Assembly: GCA_903813345.2 (NCBI GenBank)
Contig: CAIIXF020000012.1
Location: 3,761,318 to 3,825,317, forward strand
DNA: 64,000 nucleotides
Origin: Owenia fusiformis
Taxonomy: Eukaryota > Annelida > Polychaeta > Sabellida > Oweniidae
Reading direction: 5' to 3'
The notes beneath the pieces are model-generated. The model saw only the letters and a program-made list of their open reading frames with translations, was not told the origin of the DNA and made no database searches. Positions 34,967 to 46,400 of the stretch are shown piece after piece; the stretch's first letter is position 1; every line of letters begins with the position of its first letter. The translations under genes were made by a program, and so were the position numbers.

Positions 34967-35671
34967 TTAACTTATCACTGGGCGGTGATCAGATTGTAAG
35001 CTTTGCCCTAATTGAACATTATCTATCTTTCGAGCTAATTTTTCAGTGGAAAAGATATAATCAAGCCTTCTCGCATTAAACGGGTTTTGTTTACACCAAG
35101 TGAATTCTTTTTCATTATCATGTTGTGACCTCCATGTATCAACTATTTTGCATGTATTTATCATTTCATTGAATTTCCTAACAACTACCTCATTATGTTT
35201 TTGCCCTGAAATAACATCTAATTTGTTGCATACTACACAGTTCATGTCTCCAGAAATAATATATTCATTTTGACCTATATTTTCATGAATTGTTGCTTTT
35301 GAATTTTCAAAGAATACTAATTTCTCAGCATCTTTGTTAGGTGCATAAACATTGACAATAAACATTATGTTATCATCTATTTTAACCTTTATCATTTGAA
35401 TTCTGTCACTATTTATTAAAATTTCATCTACAACTGTCACTTGGCTGTTTTTATTAATAAGAATGATTTGCCCTTTTGATTTAGGGGAGGAACCAGGTAC
35501 AATATATAAATCTCCACCCCATTCTGTATGCCATTTTTCTTTATCTTCATTTAAAACATGTGTTTCTTGTAAACAAATTATATCACAATTGGTCTGTTTA
35601 ACCCAATCAAAAACGATTTTTCGGTCACGTTTGTTTCTTAAGCCTCTACAATTTATTGAGCAAACTCTCAT
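34967..35671 (-). pseudogene. LINE endonuclease domain, half A
   Basis: APE-type endonuclease, about 234 residues, with the family motifs CLQETHV, IVNVYAPN, ISGDMNC, RRLDYIF and SDHRPV. The frame ends just after SDHRPV because of a 5-bp insertion near 34970 relative to half B, where the frame runs on. Confidence 0.85.
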
Positions 35672-36005
35672 ACAGACATTGGGTTGGATATTTATGTATT
35701 ATACTTGTTTAGATACGAATTTTTGACTTTGAAGATTTTTTCGAGTTTTTTTCTGTGCTTGGGGGTGTAAAGTTTGGCGGTCTTTTTTTATTCTTCACTT
35801 TTTTTATCAAAAATGGGGAAAGTTTTGCTGTCAGGTTTGGCAGAAGCGCTATCAGACACTTCGTCCAAACTATCTACGCGGGTGGTATTAGTAGCTTGTG
35901 GGTCCCCTGATGCTGCTTCATCAGTTTTACTCTCAGGTTTGGTAGGAGCACTATTAGTGATGACATTGGCAGGTTGAACCTCCAATGTTGTGACGTCAAT
36001 GTTCT

Positions 36006-36251
36006 GAATATTATTCTACTGATACATCTCTCATGTTAATCAGATTAACTAGTCTTTATAAAAAATTGCTCTTTGAGACTTTTATTGTTTCATGGTGATA
36101 AAATTGCATTTTTAGAAATAGGAAAACATTTCAAGTATAAACTTCTAAAATATATACGCCATAGCCTGAATTGGCTCATCTATAAAATTTACAAATAGTG
36201 TCTTTGAAAAGGAATTGAAGTCGGGAATTACAGACCTTTAAGGAAATGTAC
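36006..36251. other. Intron 3 of copy 4 next to exon 3
   Basis: Similar to the sequence just downstream of exon 3 in copies 1, 2 and 5 ('aatagtgtctttgaaaagga'). No other feature. Confidence 0.45.
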
Positions 36252-36649
36252 CTTAAATAGCTTCACATAAGAGGTCAGCCAAGGGTTCAACTTTTCTGGA
36301 TCAATCACCATTGTCCACAGGGCCAAAATTTGTTCTTCCAGTGGTATTGAGTAAAATTTATCTGCTGATTGTTCAACACCAAACATTCCCTTTTTCCAGA
36401 ATTCAAATACTCTGTCAGCTACTTCTCCAACGACCATCGACCAGTGGCAAAATATATTTAAGTTTGGATATTTCATCAAGACTAACATATATTTTCATTA
36501 TCTACGAAGAAACCCCCTGGATGAACATTATTTCAGCTGATATTCCTCTTGAAACGTGGTGGATCTTAAAAATCTATAAGTGGGACTCCCTTTATAGAAG
36601 CTTTGGACTGAATTTACACTTCTTAATGCTGAAATTGATATATAGTTTA

Positions 36650-37035
36650 GTTTATATAGTTTATTATAGTGTCACAGGTTCATACATATACAATAAAATA
36701 CAATACTAAAATACATTAATAAAAAACCTCTAGCCGATGCCGGCTTATGAGACACTTGTATTAATACATAAATAGCATCAATATTACAATGTTATTGCAA
36801 ACGTTCCAGATTAAATGCCCTCTTTTGAAACATTTTATATATAGAGGAAGCAATTTTCCTTTGACTAGATTTACATGTCATTATAGAGTGGAGTGTAATA
36901 TTATCAACACTAAAATTATCGAATGAATCTCGTAAATATGAAAATAGGTCATTTCTGATATCTATATAATGTGTACAGTCTAACAGAAAATGTTTTTCAT
37001 CTTCTACTTGGTCACTATCACATAAAAGACATTAT
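36650..37035 (-). pseudogene. 3' end of a second LINE
   Basis: The minus strand reads CLLCDSDQVEDEKHFLLDC followed by a short C-terminal tail to a stop near 36800. This is the CCHC-type zinc motif found at the end of many LINE polymerases. Only the last 100 or so codons and the 3' UTR remain. The interval 36434-36650 before it shows nothing recognisable. Confidence 0.6.
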
Positions 37036-37486
37036 ACATACATAGGTACGTAGGTAAGTCAAAGTAGGTGTTAAGCCAAATATTGACCTGATAGCTCAGA
37101 AAAAAATTCGAATTTTCTCTCTACAGTCCTTGTTGCCCCTTTAAAAACCGTTTCCCCTCATATTGTGGTGGTTGATGGACGAGGTCATACGAGTTGATAC
37201 AACTAGAGATAAAGTTTACAACTAATGACAGTTGTCATTATTTTTTTAAATAAATAAATAAATGTTTACAGTGGTACTATAATATTATATAACACTTTGT
37301 AAAGTTCAACATTAAGGGCAATAAATACATCGATCACACTTAGAATGTTGTACCCCTCCCACCTGATGACACTACATCGCAAATGGCGACCAACTAAATT
37401 AGAGCATATTTCTCGTTGAAGGCAGGAAAGATGTGATGAGTATCAGAATGTGTTATACCTGTTATTCTGGTATCTATTTGGTATCT
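37036..37486. other. Intron-2-like remnant of copy 4
   Basis: About 37441-37486 matches intron 2 of copy 1 ('tgttataccttttattctg'). The rest is non-coding. Confidence 0.4.
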
Positions 37487-39403
37487 TTTTTTTAAATCAT
37501 TTTATTTAGCCTAGGGTTTACAGTTTACACTATTACATCCCCTAGGGTCTACATATAAAATTTTGAGATGTCATGCAATAGGTTAGACAGTTTTATATGG
37601 TTATAAAAATCTCTGAGTGTCTCTGATGAATGTCTGGACATGATTAAATAGAGTACAGTTGTCAATGAATGAAGAATCTTTGTTTCCATGGATAATATGA
37701 TTGAGAAGATTAAGTCTATTGGTTACGGCTATGTTCCCTAATTCCCTGAAAAGAGTTGTTCTTTTGGGCAACATAGAGGGGACAATCAAGAAAATAATGA
37801 AGTGGTGTCTCTTGTGCGAAACCACAAGCACAATGTTTGAAGTCTATGAGGTTGTAAGAGAAACGTTGATGGTTTAAAGCACTGAGACCCATTCGGATTC
37901 TCTAAGTATAGGGTCGTTTACCACTTCAAGTAGAAAGGTTTCATCAGCGAAAAGGTTTATGTCGGTATCTTTATTTTCAACAATGTCATTGATGTAAAAC
38001 AAAAATAGTAGAGGTCCGAGTATTGAGCCTTGAGGGACACCTGCTTCAATGTAGCGCCAGTTAGAATGAACACCGTTTATGACAACTCTCTGTTTGCGGT
38101 CAGAAAGATAGCTTTTCAACCATTTTAGAAGTTGACCAGAAATTTCATATGATTCTAACTTGTAAATTAAACCAGTATGCCAAACCTTATCAAATGCCTT
38201 GGAAATATCTAAAAAGATTATCATAATTTCATTTCGATCATCCAAGCCTTTGTAAATTTTGTTAACTAAGTTTATCAGTTGATTTATTGCTGAGTCGTTT
38301 GGTTTAAAACCAGAATTTCTGGGAGTTAAGATATTGTTTATTTTATAAAAGTTATATAATACATTGAATACTAAACGTTCAAAGACTTTGGATATACAGG
38401 ACAAAAGAGAGATTGGTCTATAGTTTAATTTAGATTGTTTATCTTCTTTTTTGAAAATAGGTGAGACATGTGCCTCTTTCCATGCTGATGGAAATATACC
38501 AGTTTGTAAAGAGTTATTGAAGATACCACAAAGGCTAGGTGATAAACCAAGGGCACATTCTTTCAAAATCCGATTGGAAACATTATCTGGTCCACTTGCC
38601 TTTGATACGTTAAGATGGATCAATATATCATAAACTTGAAAATCTTCAAATTGTATAAAACTAAGGTGTGAATCAGTTTTGTATATCATGTTAGGAAGTA
38701 CAGGGTCATTTAGGTTTGAAGGAAGAATTGTTTGATCTGCAAAAATGTAATATGTTGGCCTTTTCTTTTGAATCAGTAATAGTTTCATTATTTTCAATTA
38801 GAGAGGGGATGCCTTGTGAAACCTTTGGACCATACATCATCTTCAAAATTTTAAAGTACATTTTGGAAGTAGTCGTTCTATCTGCCAGTTTTAGTTTCAA
38901 GTTTTCTATGCTATTTTTTTGCTCTGGGAAATTAAGAAATTAACTTCAGTTCGCTTTCTCTTGAAATTGTAAAAGTCTGCAATATTTTTTGATTTTTTCC
39001 ATTTGGAATGAAGTGTGTTCCTTTTGTTAATTTGTTGTTTAATTTGTTTGGTTATCCAAGGTTTATCTTTACTAGAAATAGTTATTATTTTCTTATTTAT
39101 GAAGCTATCAATGACCGTCCAAAATAATTCATACCAGTTAGATACAATTATGTTTGTATGTTCAGTTTCAAAGTAAATTATTTCCCATGGTGCACTTAAT
39201 AGATGATCATTGAGGTTAATAAAATCTGTGTTATTATTATCAAAACTGGTACGTTGATATTTTACTGTGGCATTATGCTTAAGATTAAGTTCCCCATGAA
39301 TGTAACTGTGATCTAGGTTTGCTAGTGGAGGCTCAACCCCTTCTTGTGAAACAAAGGCAGGAGAGTCAGTAATCAGTAAGTCAAGAATAGCATCACATAT
39401 CAC
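37487..39403 (-). mobile_element. Jockey/CR1-type LINE, 5'-truncated
   Basis: Flanked by GTATCT at 37481-37486 and 39404-39409; the intron-2 sequence of copy 4 is split exactly here. In element sense it holds the end of the endonuclease and linker (39400-38906), reverse transcriptase (38797-37874: NYRPISLLSCISKVFERL, IIFLDISKAFDKVWH, AGVPQGSILGPLLFLFYIND, then FADE where FADD is usual) and a C-terminal cysteine region (CACGFAQETPLHYFLDCPLY, about 37770-37830). Frame changes separate these pieces, and the FADE box replaces a catalytic Asp, so it is dead. Confidence 0.82.
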
Positions 39404-39732
39404 GTATCTGGTGTCAAAACAGGTGACCACGCCCACACTTCAACATGCATTGACAGGTAAAAAAGGGTTTAAAAAGCCAAGGTCATATTTTATAAGCACG
39501 AGGAGAAAACATGTCCCCCAAACCCACAATTGACTAATATTAAAACATGTTTCTTTCTGCTCCATCTCCGTCCACTGAGTTTGAACCAATTCACGACATA
39601 GGCCATGATTGCTACCAGCAGTAAAGGAATGGCTATTTAACTGTAGAAATGTCTAATCTTTTCAGAGGCTAGTTTAAAACTGAACTCTGTGCTCATAGTA
39701 GCTATTTCAAAATTCGTATATTGTATTTGCAG
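39404..39732. other. Intron-2-like remnant, then unrelated sequence
   Basis: To about 39510 it follows intron 2 of copy 1 (2568-2670). After that the match stops, which marks a rearrangement point where exons 2 and 1 of copy 4 were lost. Confidence 0.45.
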
Positions 39733-39839
39733 ACAATGCTAGTGACCTCATAACAGAGAAATCTAAACACAAGAAGAAAAGTCGTGAAGAAGATCGGGAG
39801 AAAAGGAAAAAGAAGAAAGAAAAAAAGAAGAAAAAACAG
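39733..39839 (+). pseudogene. MED19-like lysine-rich exon fragment
   Basis: A 107-bp exon-shaped stretch between TTTGCAG and GTACATG on the plus strand encodes NASDLITEKSKHKKKSREED followed by a K/R/E-rich tail ending KKKKKQ. This resembles the C-terminal basic tail of Mediator subunit 19 (human SDHKKKKKKKEED... then KKKKKNRHS). No other MED19 exon is visible on either side, so it is either a stray fragment or one exon of a gene with very long introns. Low-complexity basic sequence makes the match uncertain. Confidence 0.35.
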
Positions 39840-40443
39840 GTACATGTATATGAAATTGTTTTATTTACTCTCTTACAAGAAAATGTTGGATGGTCCAATT
39901 CTTTTGCTTTATTGATCCAACGAGTCTTTATTGTCAAATTTCTTAGGGTGAACTTTTTTTTTTACTTTTTGTTCTGTTACTTTTGGAACACCCTGTAACC
40001 ATAACATCTTTTACTGCATCTCAATTATTTTCCTCACCATGTAGTGTTAGTGTTAAGCTAGCATTATTTATGGCCAGTATTCAGTGTTTGGTGCCTGTGT
40101 CTGTATCAAATCAATACAACCAGATGACAATTTAGTAAATATATAGTAGAAAAAGTAGATGAATTGGTCTTTTTACATTGTTAATTTTTCCATGATTCTC
40201 TTTTAATTTTTGCCTTTTAGATGTCATTTTTATAAAATTATTTATTCAACATATACATACAAAATGTATACAAAATCTACCAATACATGAATACATCAGT
40301 AGAGTGGGACAAAATGTGAGTTTTTTAATTTTTCTGTAATATGCTATTTGTCTCAATATTTCTGAGACAGAGCCATTCAGTAGGTAATTTTCAGTCTGTA
40401 TGGATAATACCTCACCCTCCCCCCCAAAAAAGTATTTTTAAAA
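39840..40443. other. 3' flank of SCP copy 5
   Basis: No gene is seen. The last 100 bp are related to the 3' flanks of copies 1-3. Confidence 0.4.
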
Positions 40444-43400
40444 TTAAAAGTCAAGTAAGGGACCAAAGAATCTATTTCCATTATCACCAGTTTTGACGAC
40501 ATAATCAGAAAAGGCTTCAACAAACTCTTCTTCTGAGATTTCCCCGTTATGGTTTGCATCTATGTAATCAAACTGGAGTCTAGCTAGACTGGGATCAAGC
40601 TTCATGGCCTTCCAGTAGATCAAGTACTCTTCAAAGCTTATGAACCCATCAGAGTTGAAGTCAAGGACCTGTAATATTGAAATATATATTAGCTTTTATA
40701 TTATATTCAGTTCAACTCTCTTCGCCACCTTCTTTTGAAGTATAGGGCCTTCCTATATTGTCATTTTATAAAAAAAAATTAGTACCGTGGGTACTGGGCT
40801 CACATGGAGACAGAAAAAAACGGATATAATTTTTTGCTGATTTTTTGTAACAAAATTATTTCAAGCCACTTGCCACTATTTTGGACTGACTGAGAGACAG
40901 ATGGACAAATCGATGTTAAGTAAAATGGCTGGAAAAAAACGGATATAATTTTTTGCCAATTATTTGGAACAAAATTATTTCATACAACTACTCTTTACAG
41001 TGACATGGCTTTTTGCAATGCAAGACACCTGAAATTATTTGTAAAGCTAGGAAATGGGCCAAAATTGAATTTCGCTAGACAAAAATGGCGACCATTTTGA
41101 AATCAGGCAAGCTTTTGAACCAGGAGTCCAAGGGGAGTTTTTTTGTATTGATGTTGAACAAAAATAACGTGAAACTGGAATCCTATCGACAGAGGTTTTT
41201 AAGTAAATGGTCCAAAAGAAGATTTCGCGAGACAGATGAACAAATCAATGTTAACTAAAATGGCTGAAAATAAAAAAAAACAGATATAATATTTTGCTGA
41301 TTTTTTGTAACAAAATTATTTCATACAACTACTCTTTACAGTGACATGGCTTTTTACAATGCAGGACAGCTGAAATTATTTGTAAAGCTAGGAAATGGAC
41401 AAAAAGTGAATTTCGCGAAACAAGAATGGCGACCATTTTGAAAATAGGCAAGCCTTTGAACCAAGAGTCATAGGAGAGTTTTTTTTGTATTGATGTTGAA
41501 CAAAATTAACTTAAAACGGGAATCCTATTGACAGAGGGTTTAAGGTAAATGGTCCAAAAGTGGATTTTGCGAGTTAACTAAAATGGCTGAAAATAAAAAA
41601 AATGGATATAATTTTTCGCTGATTTCTCGTCACAAAATTATTTCATACATCTACTCTTTACATTGACATGGATTTTTACAATGTAGGACACTTGAAATTA
41701 CTTGTAAAACCAAAATGGCGGCCATTTTAAAAATAGGTGAGCTTTTGAACCAGGAGTCATAGGGGAGTTTACTGTATTGATGTTGAACAGAAATAACTTA
41801 AAACAGGAATCCTATCGACAGAGGTTTTAAAACGTTCCACTGTTATTGACGAAAAGTGGATTTCGCGAAGTCAGATAGACAAATCAATGTTAACTAAAAT
41901 GGCTGAAAATAAAAAAATTGATATAATTTTTCGCTGATTTTTTGAAACAATATTATAACATATATCTACCCTTTACATTGACATGGATTTTTACAGTGTA
42001 GGACACCTGAAATTATTTGTAAAGCTAGGAAATGGGTCAAAAGTGAATTTTAAGAGACAAAAGTGACGGCCATTTTGAAAATAGGCGAGCATTTGAACCA
42101 GGAGTCATAGGGGAGTAATCTGTATTGATCTTGAACAGAAATAACTTAAAACAGGAATCCTATCGACAGGTTTTAAAACGTGCCACTATTGTTGACGGAC
42201 GGACGGACGGACGGACGGACGGACAGATAGACGGACGGACAAGTGAGTGATTGCAAAAGCTCACCATATGTGAGCTAACCAGAGTTGAAATCAAGGACCT
42301 GTATTATAGTCATATTTCGCATTTAACCTTCACTGGCGTAGCATCATATATGCATAAAATGCCATGGCGTCCTCTTAAAATTTAGAGAGAAGTTGATTTT
42401 TAAAAAATCGGTTCATATAAGTAAATTTTGGATACATTTATATTTTATTAGTCTATATTAGTTGGAATTTCGTGTTTTTAAAATGCCCCAGAATGCTTCG
42501 AATGCAATCTAATTTTCAAAGGAGGAGGGAAAGTTTCGCAACAGATTTCGTACAGTTATACGTTGGATTGTGGCTATTTTTTGAGGATTTAACAGGTGCA
42601 TATCTAAGATTAATGCATCACCTCCAGGAAAAGCACTCAAAGAGATGATAAAGTAATTTCAACATTGAGACAGGGGAGGTGCAAACAACCCACCCACATG
42701 TTTTTTCTGAAATGTTGTTCTGATTTTCAACCCCCACCCCTGCTTTAACAATTTTTGTTGTATCAATATCTTGCATTTTGACACACATCTAACCACTTTA
42801 AAGGAATAAGTGATTCCTTCAGGAGTTTTAAAGATATCCGTTATTGGTGACCAAAATTAGCTGAAAGCAATGTATCGTATGAGTTTTCCCCATGATTAAA
42901 TAACATGGGAAATATTGTTTTCCACTTTATCTAAAAGGAATCACAATATTCCTTAAATGGGTTAACTGTGTGTCGAAACGCAACATATTGATGCAAGAAA
43001 AATTTAAAAAGCAGGGATGGAAGGGTTTGAAAATCAGGAAAACATTTCAGAAAAAACATGTGGGTGGGTTGTTTGCATCTACCCTGTCTCAAAGTCGAAA
43101 TTATTTTATCATATCTAGAAGTGCTTTTCTTGGAGGTAATGCATTGGCCTAACATATGCACCTGTTTAAATCCTCAGAAAATGGCCAAAATCCAACATAC
43201 ATGACTGTCTAAAATCTGTTGCACTAATTCCCCCCCCCTCTCTTTCCCCCTGAGCTCATGAATGAAAGAACATTGAACAAGGCTTAATTTTGCCAAAAAT
43301 TAATTCCCTTGTGTATGTTTTGGCAAAACTTTTTGAACAGTTTACCCAGATAAACCAAATCACAAACTATTGCATAAATTGACTCATCTACAAAATTTAC

Positions 43401-46400
43401 AAATAGTGTCTTTAAAAGGAATTGGACTTTTGATGAAATGTACCTTAAATAACTTTCCAAAAAACGCAACCCAATGTTTCAACTTTTCTGAATCAATCAC
43501 TATCCTCCACGCTCCCAATATCTGTTCTATCAGTGGGTTTAAGTAAAAATTAGCTGATGATTCTTCAACTCCAAGCATTGTAATTTTGAAGAATTCATAT
43601 ACTTTGTCAGCTACTTTTCCTTCTAAGCCACCTAAAATAAAATAATAGGAATTGTTAAGTTAACAAAACCAACAATAAGGCTTGAAACCTCTTCCAAATA
43701 AAATAGCGTTAATCTATAATAAAAGACCAGATAATTTACTCCTCAATTCTTTCTAGAAGTGAATAAAATTGATGTTTGCAGTTAATATCATTTCTTATTA
43801 AAAGGCCAGTTAATTTACTCCTTATTTTTTAAGATTTCTGCTGCTACAAGCTGTTAGTTTGTAATAGCAAACAACTTGACGGGTGACCTTGATAGAGATG
43901 TTTGCTCCTGTAATTACTTCACCTCATTCCATCTTAATCCAAAGCAGTCAATCAAATCTACATGACAGAATTAAACCTCTTTACACAATTTGTTTTTAAA
44001 TTGACTCAATACTATGTTTAAACATCCTCCACATAATGGCAAACAGAACTGAAATTATGCAATGCCTTAAAACGGTGTGATGCTGTACATACTACAAATT
44101 TTGACATCAAATAATATAACACTCTTGGTAATGACTTCTTGAAACATGATACCATCGTTTGTGACATCAGTCAGACAAACAAATGATCTAAACTTGATTC
44201 TAAATTCCCTCGCATATTTTTCACATTAACATGTTACTTAACCACAACAAAACAAAACAATCATGTAGTTTTGTTCGTTCCCTATCTCTGTGGTCTATGT
44301 TAGGGATAAACAATGAGTCTTGGGTATTAGGAAAAATAATAACCAAGGGGGAAAGGCCCAAAGCAATTATTTTATCCTAAGACCCAAGACGAATTGTTTA
44401 TCTAACTTAAATCACACAATGGGCATGAACTCTTATGAAAATTAAATGGCCAATGATTCAATTTTAGGAAAAATCCATTTCTTTTGTATTGACTGGGGTA
44501 AGCCTATTGAGGAGGGAGTGAGTGTAATTAGGTCAGCTTAACTATATTGCATTTAACATAGCATGTACAGTTTAAAGCTTGATTTCTGTTGTGTTTACTA
44601 TTCAAGTATTGAAACAGTGATTATGGTGTGATTAGTTCAGCTTTGGTGCGCTTCGTGTAACAGTCAATCGTCTTTGGTGCCACACTGTTTTTAGCTAGCT
44701 AATGCCAAGTGTACATTCTTTTAAAACAATAGAAAAATAATACACTCATCTTTGTTATAGCTGGCTATTCTTAAAAATAAAACACAGTTCATTCTATTGT
44801 GTTGCTTCCTAAGTGAGTTACAACGATAAAATATCAGCATCAACAACTGATGTTACAGGGTCCAGATTGAGGCTAGACCAAGTTAACCATTTGGAGATTT
44901 TGACAATATGAGTAGTTTGTTACATTTTCTTGTTATTTCAAAAATGAATAAAATTAATGATGGCAAATTCTCAATTACATTCACCATTCCATGTAGTAAT
45001 ACCCCATACCTATCTTCACTATATTGTCTGCAACACCCATACTATCTTCATAACTTAAACAGCCATCCTTATCATGGTCCCAAGCCAAGAGTGCCGTCAC
45101 CATTTTCCTCACCCACTGTCTAGGGAGATCTCTTAGTCTTATCTAAGAGATCATTAAAACTGCATTAGGTATATTAAGCACTTCTAAAAATCACATATAA
45201 TTCCTGCCTATGTAACCTGGCTCTTAATCATTTTCTCACTAAAGTCACTGATACAGTGAATAATTGTAACAAATATTGTTTAAAGCAGTATTTCCAGGTT
45301 TTAACATTGATATGGATTACTCCACAGAGGGCGCTCGTGAAAAGGTAGAAGAAAAAAATCTAAATTTAAAATTGGAAATTAAACGAAACTTTTGTAAAAA
45401 GGTGAAGTTTGATTGTAATTATACCGACTTACAATACAGCAATAAGGTTACATGAGATAGTTCTGCGCATGCGCCAATCGGATCTTTAAAACTAAGACCT
45501 ACTGTGCCCAGGTGTACAACTCATGTTTCTTGACAAATAATACATGAGAAAAAGGTTAATTGTAACAATAAATTACATTGTAAAATTATACCAATTGTAA
45601 AACACAAATTTGGATTATACCCTTTGTAGATGTTTGACTCCATAACGGTAGTGATCAGGGTAGGGCCTCACTGGGAGGGCATGTAACCTTATTGCTGTAT
45701 TGTAAGTCGGTATAATTACAATCAAACTTCACCTTTTTACAAAAGTTTCGTTTAATTTCCAATTATACCTCCTTACAATACATCAATATCCGGTTACATG
45801 AGATTTTAAAGCCAACTGGGCACATAGGTCAAAAAGGGAAATTAAGTAATATAAATTCCCTTCAAGGTCAACTGACTGATAAACAACAGACAAATTATGT
45901 ACAATAAACAAATAAAGCATATTGTTATTAATAAACTACTTAATACAATTTTGACATTGTTTTGTCAATGCAAACTCAAACATTTTAAGTATTCTTATAG
46001 GCTTAAGACCGCTTTACCAAACGTTTTTTGTCAATGTCCAAAGGTTTATTATAAAACCTCCTGAAACAACAATCACTGCTCCATCCGGCAGTTTTCAAAA
46101 TCAAGTCCACATTAACGTCAGATCTGCTAGCCGCAGAAACTGCAGCACTACGAGTGCTATGACCTTTGAAAGTGTCAGTCAATACCAGCTCTACTAAGTT
46201 CAAGTTTAAGCCAACGACTTATTGAATCTTTAGACACCGCTTTATGGGGCTTGATAGTACTAACAAACAATTTTGATTCACCAGCCCTTAATTTTTCAGT
46301 TCGTTGTATGTACTCTTTCAACGTGACTACAACACAGAGACTTGGGTCATCATACGTATGGAGTTTGATAATTGGATTTGATTTTCCAGGTTTTGATTGT

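Larger units (their letters stand above)
31879..35987 (-). mobile_element. L1/Tx1-type LINE, half A copy (4.1 kb)
   Basis: Flanked by an 18-bp duplication TTGTGACGTCAATGTTCT at 31861-31878 and 35988-36005. The 3' end (left) is an A-rich tail, seen as T-rich on the plus strand. In element sense it carries the tail of a first frame (about 35788-35985), an APE endonuclease (MRVCSINCRGLRNKRDRK, from 35671), reverse transcriptase with the box TSYADDTTLF, and a C-terminal cysteine-histidine region (CNFCACKDTYEHFFIEC). It is probably 5' truncated, since the first frame is open at the border. The same LINE at the same site in half B shows it predates the duplication. Confidence 0.88.
23351..36433 (-). 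pseudogene. SCP copy 4: last two exons only
   Basis: Exon 4 at 23351-23578 is open and ends in TAA. Its loop IV reads DIDCDRKISEEE, with Arg in place of the Gly normally at position 6. Exon 3 at about 36252-36433 encodes the usual sequence (from GEVADRVFEFWKKGM to TSYVKLFK) with a good donor, but its first few codons and acceptor are replaced by unrelated sequence. No exon 2 or exon 1 was found before the next gene; intron-2-like sequence persists at 37441-37486 and 39404-39510 and then ends abruptly. Between the two exons lie the gag-only LTR element and a LINE, making intron 3 about 12.7 kb. I read it as a decayed gene. Confidence 0.75.

Noticed and set aside
42931-43161. Overlapping frames in the long inverted repeat
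   Set aside because: They sit within one arm of a fold-back repeat and are not matched by an open frame in the other arm.
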